NCBI RefSeq assembly: GCF_003254395.2
Contig: NC_037643.1
Coordinates: forward strand, 9,940,963 to 10,004,962
DNA: 64,000 bases
Source: Apis mellifera
Taxonomy: Eukaryota; Arthropoda; Insecta; Hymenoptera; Apidae
Reading direction: 5' to 3'
Shown here: positions 58,201 through 64,000 of the stretch, piece after piece
Numbering within the stretch: the first letter of the stretch is position 1
Layout: the number at the start of each line of letters is the position of its first letter
Translations under genes and position numbers: made by a program
The notes under the pieces: model-generated
What the model was told of the DNA's origin: nothing
What the model saw: the letters and a program-made list of their open reading frames with translations, nothing else
Databases searched by the model: none

Positions 58201-61200
58201 TAGGAAAGATTAGGATTTAGAGTCTAGTTATAGCTCCTCAAAGTCGATCTTGGCCTCTGTACGCGAATTAAGGCGAGATTATAAGTCCAAATGGAAAAAC
58301 TTTGTCCCTAAAGCACGTCGAGGTCGTCGATTCTTTCGCTGGTTTTCGTTCTTTTGCTTGTCTTTTGCTTATTCTTTTGTCAATTGAATCTCACAAACGC
58401 GTTCTATTTGACGAAAAGAACCACCTTTGTTGAACCGGTTCATTAAATTAAACGGTATTTCGGTATTACGGGTTCATAAATCTTGAAAAACCATCATCTT
58501 GAAATGAGAGATATTGAATAAAGTTATTCAAATTGATTACGCGGTAATAAAAGTTTAGACGGGATATTTTATTATTAAATTTTTAATATATCTTCCCTAA
58601 AATGATGAAACTTTGATAACGACGCAGAATTTCTTGGCTTCTAATTCTTAATAAACTTCGAGCAATTAGCTTCTCGAGAATCGTTTACTCCCAGTTTCTG
58701 CTTTACTTCTTTCATAAACTTGAACTTTCATCTCATATTGCATCTTCGAAACGAGAGATTCTCCCAGATTCTGATAAAACGGATACAGTTATTAAAACGG
58801 TATATATAGAGTGGAACGTTCCCTTATAAGTGGAAAATTTATTATCGCTTCGATGATCCAATCGATCGATTTACGAAAAAAATTTAACCGTGGAATAATT
58901 AACAGCCTTGTAATAATTTTCCCTATCGATTTCAGTTCAATCAATTTACATATAACGTGTTTCTATCTACTCCAAAAATATAATAACCTTGTTTTAATTT
59001 TGAGAATATTCAATAGTTGATAATAGTTGCAAATAATTTCGGAAGGAGAAATTTATGAGGATTGAGAATAAATTAAAAATATCCATTACGGTGAGAATAT
59101 ATTAACCAAAGTTGGCCAATTAAGCCGAGGAACGGTTTTTTAATTTCACGATCGTTATCATCGACAAGCCATTAACCATCTCTCGATCGCTCTTTCCACG
59201 AGCCACAAATTTGTAAAGGCTTCGAAGTAATAACCGATGTTACACCTTGTTTTTTTTCTGCGATCAGCCAGCAAGTGTACGTCGGCAATATAATCGAGAA
59301 GCTTGCTAAACTCGCGCAAAAAGAGAAAGTATAAACTGCCCGACCATCGAGTGTTACTGAACGTTAGTCGATTAAATATCGTTTCTCTCGTTAAACTCGG
59401 ATTACCATTACCCTAGCCCGAGCTTTTCACCCCTTTTCTGGTGGAAATATTTTTCCACCAAACGATATTCCATTAATAAATATAGCTCAAAGAAAATATC
59501 GTTTTTTTCTCTTTAATCTTGTATTTCATTGTGGCAAATTTTGAATATATTTTGATAAAAAAAAAAAAATGTTTAGCTCTTTGGATTGTCTATTTTTATT
59601 TCTATTTCTATTTGTACGAGATTGTACGATAATTTTGTTTTTATTATTTATGTTTATTTGATGATCAATACTAGAAATTATCATTTTATGGAAAGGAAAG
59701 ATACGATTTTCAGAGAAACGACGAGAATATTTTATATAACAAATTAAAATTACATAATTTAATGTAACAAGAATTACGTACGAGAAGGTGAATATGTAAA
59801 GAATGTATCAATTACAAAAATTCATGGAATTTTTATTTTTAAATCTTGCCGTGAGAAAGTATTTGCCGATTTCAATGTTCACGATGTGTAAAATTTTTCA
59901 TCGATATTCCACGACATGGACTGGAATCATGGACGTGTAGACCCTTCTGTTCTGATTAATATTCATTAATCGAAGCGAGCCATGCTTCGCTCTCAAACAT
60001 AACGATTCTCCTCCAATTAAACTCTGTTTTTCGTATTTTTATTTCGTTTCATTTATTTTTTATTTATTTATTTTTTCATTTCGTTTGATTTGTTGTTATT
60101 GTCAACGTCAAGCAAATAATAAAAAGATTACGAATGAAAAAGTTCTTAAATATTTTTCCTCGGTTAAGAACGATTGCTCTCGCTATTACTTTTCAGTGTA
60201 TTGTTTCCTCTTCTTGAAACGATTGAAAGAAACTCGAGCAACGAGCAAAACGAAGGACGATCTCGTTAGAGGAAGCTGGCAAGTTAATGTCGCGTTCACA
60301 ATTTTATTTTCTTCGTCGTTTCTCGAGTTGATACTCGTTAATGACGAGCCGGAAATGGATTATTTTCAGGGATCAAACTTTTCTCTGAAATATTTGTTAC
60401 GATCATTAAAAGAATCCTCATTGAAAGAGAACGAGTTTCTATTTCATTTCGTTCTAAAATAAACAGCACAACGATAAAATGATGGAATCGATAGAATTTT
60501 TATTTTTTTAGTATCGAAACATTTGTCGTACTTATTAATAACATTGTTAAGAAGAATGTTGATAGAATATTCAATTTATTGGTGATTATCAACAGTTTAA
60601 TAATGGATTTCTCTAACAATGGATAAAGCAATTTTATCTGATTTAGTTTGACCATAGAATGCTAGGTTCAAAATCAGGATTCATTATCCACATGTTGGAA
60701 TCAATGGCCATTGAGATTGGAATCTATCGGGAAGCTTTTCAATGGTGAATGTAAGAAATATTATCAAAGTTCTTATTATGTGATCGCTGACACTTTCTCA
60801 TTTCAAATTTATGGTACAAATTTGCTCCTTCTAGTCGAGGAATTGATTCTAATGAAATTCGAGTAAAAATAATCTGAAAAAATATTAAATTTTTATTTCA
60901 ATAATGCAAGAAATAATATTGCAAAAAAAAACAAGAATTTTATCACGTTTTGCTATCACAATTGAAATCACATTACATGCTTCTGTTACTTGGAACAAAA
61001 TATCGCTACAAATTTGTACATAAAACTACGTCTAAATCTTTGCTGTCGCATAAATTCAAGAAACTCTAAAAATAGAAGAAGAATAGAAACGAGTTTCTTT
61101 AAAACATCTTCCCAAGATAAATCACATTGAAGAATTCTTCTAAAAGGAGATATTTTTGATCGCAATTTATGTGGCGCCACCACTGTCTTCCTGGCGCGAA

Positions 61201-62569
61201 TTTCGAGCGCGTGGAATATTTTCCACCCAAAACACGAGTATTTATTCGAATTCTTGGTGTTGCGAGAATAAAGACTGCTTTTCAAGAAATGAGATATCTA
61301 TTTCTTCCTTCTGATCGAAATGAAATAATAATAAATTAATTTCAAACGTTGATTTAAAACTGAGGCAATTTTTAATATAAAAAAAGATTTATAACACAAT
61401 TGTAATTGATTTCAAGTGGTGTTGATCGATTTGCTAATGGCAAATCATCAGGAAATTTACAATCTTTTATAGATCGAAGATGAAGAAAAGAATGATCGAT
61501 GAAAGATTGGAGTTTCGTCTAATTTTCAACAAGCTGCAAAAACACGAAGAACATTAAGTAATCAGTAACGTCAGGAATACAAGGGATATAAAGGGGAATA
61601 GATTAATTATTGAGATGGAATGAAAGCCAAGTTAGACCAATAAATCAGAGTTACAGTAGTTGTTCGATTATTCGAGTCCCAGTTTCCAATCCAGTATCTC
61701 AATTACGAAAATTTACGATTATATGTCCGTAGGATCATTCCAATTATTAATACGATGATGAACAACAAATTTAAATGCAGAAAGAATGGAATTTTTTATT
61801 TTTATCCATGGATGATAAAAGTTATCATCAAGTATTAAAATGTGTATCATCGGTCCATCGGACATTTTCAAATGTTTTCAATTTTCAACTTTAATGTTAA
61901 TAATAAATATATCAAACTCGATATACACAGTTCGCTTTTATCGGTGTTTCGTCATAAAAGAATACGAAGATTCGAAGAATTCGAGAATACAGATTCACTA
62001 TATATATATATATATATTATATACATAAAATTATTTTATACCAAATTGAACGTGAAACGAAAGTTTGCACTCTCTTTTCGTGGTTTCCTCAAGAGCAAAC
62101 ACATTTTCTTCGAGACCGATCGTAAATCCTGAATTCGTTCGGATCACCGAACGGGTTCGTCCAGAACTATAAATTTCAGTATCGAGGATCGCATCGCGCG
62201 AAATTGCCACTAAAACCGTATCAGTCAACGAGGGCGGTCAAACACGACGATTCTTTTTCCCTCGAATTTATGCGAGATCTTTTGTAAAAAAAATTTATAA
62301 AATGTAGAAAAAAGAAAAGAGGGAATAATCCAACACGTACAACTTTTCAATTGACTTGGAAAGGGAAACAGGTGAAACTAGAAACAGGATGATAGAACGA
62401 TCGAATAAATCTACCGTCGTTATCAAAAGCACAATTAATTTCCATCCGGCTTAAAATTAAAATACAAACGTTACTTGATCCACGCCGCATCGAAAACCAC
62501 GCGAATAATTTTCCATTCGATCGAAAATTAAAATTCAAGTGCATATTGTGCACAACTTGTAAACCATTC

Positions 62570-62690
62570 ACACTATATAAATAATTTATAAATAATAAAT
62601 AAAATTTATAAATAATAATTTATAATTTATAAATAAATTATATATAAATAATTATAAATTATAAATATATAAGTTATAAATAATTTCCAA
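62570..62690. repeat. TTATAAAT minisatellite
   Basis: About 120 bases of imperfect AATTTATAAATAA-type units composed almost only of A and T. Confidence 0.85.
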
Positions 62691-62739
62691 ATCCAGATCC
62701 AAAATCAAACGACGAAACACAAAGATTATATATACGTGC

Positions 62740-63260
62740 AACTTTGAACGTCGCATCCGCGAATTTCTTCCTCCACCTGAAATCAAAACGCGCGAACAAA
62801 CACTGCGCGGCACATTTACACGACTCGCTCGAAAAATATTTTGCTCGCGTTGCTCGCGACGCGCGAGTTCCGCTTTCGAGGCTTTCTTTCATCATCGGTC
62901 GACCGTGCTCCATTGCGATTCGACCGGGGACCGGATGTGACACGGCACGTGACGCCGCCTCGTGGCGCTCGAAAGGAGGGGTAAAAAAGCGTTTCACGAC
63001 CTCGTTTCAACGCGACCCTTTCTCTATATCTAGCGTACACCGCGATACGTGCCACGAATTGCACGAGCCCGTTTTCGTTTTCACGTTTTCGCCGTTCCCT
63101 CCTCTCCCCTCCACCTTCTCGAGAACGCGCGAGAACAGCGTTCGATTCGAGAAACCCCCGAGAAACGCGAATTACCGAGATCCGCCGTGGGTCAAAGTAT
63201 CGTCGCTACTCGAACGATCTCCTTTTTTCGATCGATCCTCCTCCGCTGAATTTTAAGAGG
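62740..63260. other. CpG island near the window end
   Basis: Dense in CpG, with long open frames on both strands (170 codons on plus, 107 and 82 on minus) that are Arg/Ser-rich and look like GC by-products. The left flank (62.34-62.72 kb) is C-biased and the right flank (63.33-63.46 kb) G-biased on plus. A promoter of a gene on either strand is possible. Confidence 0.45.
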
Positions 63261-63301
63261 AACGCGGCTTCGAAAGTTGTGATTTTTTTTTTTGTTGCCA
63301 G

Positions 63302-63393
63302 CCACCGTGCGGCTCAATCGGTATTCCCTTGGATTGAATTTGTCTCGCTTCTCGATGAATGATCGAGAATATTTCGATATTGGTGTGTATTGA
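63302..63393 (+). CDS. Candidate exon after a strong acceptor, weak
   Basis: Unrecognised. A run of 11 T followed by GTTGCCAG (AG at 63300-63301) makes a strong plus-strand acceptor at the right edge of the CpG island. After two bases, 29 codons are open to TGA at 63391-63393; the peptide starts TVRLNRYSLGLNLS. A second frame is open for 20 codons. No AATAAA was noticed close by, and no donor was identified inside the segment. If the island is a promoter this could be a second exon, with the start codon further right. Confidence 0.17.
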
Positions 63394-64000
63394 TATTAGA
63401 GATTGATCTTTTTTCGTAGATAGTTTGGCAATAGATCGATGAACGAATTGCTAAGGTAATATAATTGAAAAGAAAATAAGTTATTCGTGGAATTTTCAGC
63501 TTTTCGATTTAATTTAGATAGTTTTCATGTTTTCATTTAAAGTCATAATGTCTAATCATAAATCTTCAATTTTAGAATTTTAAAAAGTCCAATATAAAAA
63601 TGTGCATGTATTTTTGTAATTACAACGAACACGACTAATCCATAAAAACTTTACAAAAATACAAATTTCAAGCTGTTGGGGATTTTTGGCATGCTGTAGT
63701 TTGGCTTCTACTATTAAAATCACGCGAATATAAAGTACACATTTACACCGAATTTAATTTAAAAATTGATTTCTGACTAAGATTTATCGTGACTATTGAT
63801 GCACAATATATTGCTACGTGTCTGATTATAAATATACGTGATCAGTGGATTGCTTGCGCACCGATTTATAACTTTCAAGTACATTTTCATTACTTAATGC
63901 ATTCAGTAACATGGTTTTAGCGTAGCGACGAAATCGGAAATCTTTCATCGAAACTGAATACGTCATCAGCGTTGTGTGTGTTTTAAGGTCGTCTCGACAT
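63394..64000. other. AT-rich, nothing recognised
   Basis: No open frame, repeat or signal that I can support. Confidence 0.5.

Larger units (their letters stand above)
53421..62570. other. Long AT-rich stretch, no gene seen
   Basis: About 9 kb without a supportable gene. A strong donor-like site (GCTAG|GTAAGTTC) lies near 54,771. Homopolymer runs lie near 54,960, 55,459, 56,653 and 57,247. GC-richer patches at 54.7-54.95, 56.75-57.2, 58.1-58.3, 59.1-59.4 and 60.1-60.3 kb lack splice-flanked frames. It could be intergenic or another long intron. Confidence 0.5.

Noticed and set aside
62744..63256. 170-codon plus frame
   Set aside because: GC by-product in a CpG island; overlapping frames on minus are of similar quality, so none is favoured.
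1..64000. tRNA genes and known conserved insect microRNAs
   Set aside because: I looked for TTCGAATC/TTCGATTC T-loop context and for mature sequences such as let-7, miR-1, miR-8, miR-9, miR-124 and bantam by eye and found none; a covariance-model scan would be decisive.

Overview
The window looks like nuclear DNA of an insect, most probably a bee-type hymenopteran. It has a very AT-rich background full of homopolymer and TA runs, broken every few kilobases by short CpG-dense islands. There are no long open frames and spacing suggests giant introns. The species call is inference. No tRNA, rRNA, prokaryotic-style gene, CRISPR array or intact transposon could be recognised. I recognise no protein family anywhere in the window, so all gene calls are low to moderate confidence and rest on splice, polyadenylation and frame evidence.

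Layout. 0-8 kb is AT-rich and noncoding, with a candidate plus-strand terminal exon (2992-3.2 kb), a segment open on both strands (3.76-3.89 kb) and a short degenerate repeat field (5.0-5.5 kb). 8.0-10.2 kb holds a T29/A17-bounded block and a degenerate tandem array. 14.4-15.0 kb is a polypurine tract running into a CpG island that ends at a splice-donor-like site, the best promoter and first-exon candidate. Two exon-like segments follow at 16.07-16.30 and 18.71-18.94 kb, embedded in degenerate repeat fields. 24.1-28.5 kb is a clean satellite: 27 tandem copies of a 163-bp AT-rich monomer. 28.5-64 kb is intron or intergenic sequence with about a dozen CpG-rich islands. At 52,524 there is the strongest splice acceptor of the window, followed by a stop codon and AATAAA, which makes a convincing terminal exon.

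The simplest gene model joins the 14.6-15.0 kb island, the 16.1 kb exon, optionally the 18.7 kb exon, and the 52.5 kb terminal exon into one plus-strand transcript with a very large intron that contains the satellite. Reading frames are compatible in two splice forms (about 91 and 154 residues). A long noncoding RNA is an equally serious reading.

The two most striking signals are not genes. (1) GC skew flips from C-rich to G-rich across nearly every CpG island, giving a kilobase-scale sawtooth over the whole window; this would fit bidirectional replication initiation or bidirectional transcription. (2) Variant marks in the 163-bp satellite show a higher-order repeat of 11 monomers (about 1.79 kb), evidence of recent block amplification.
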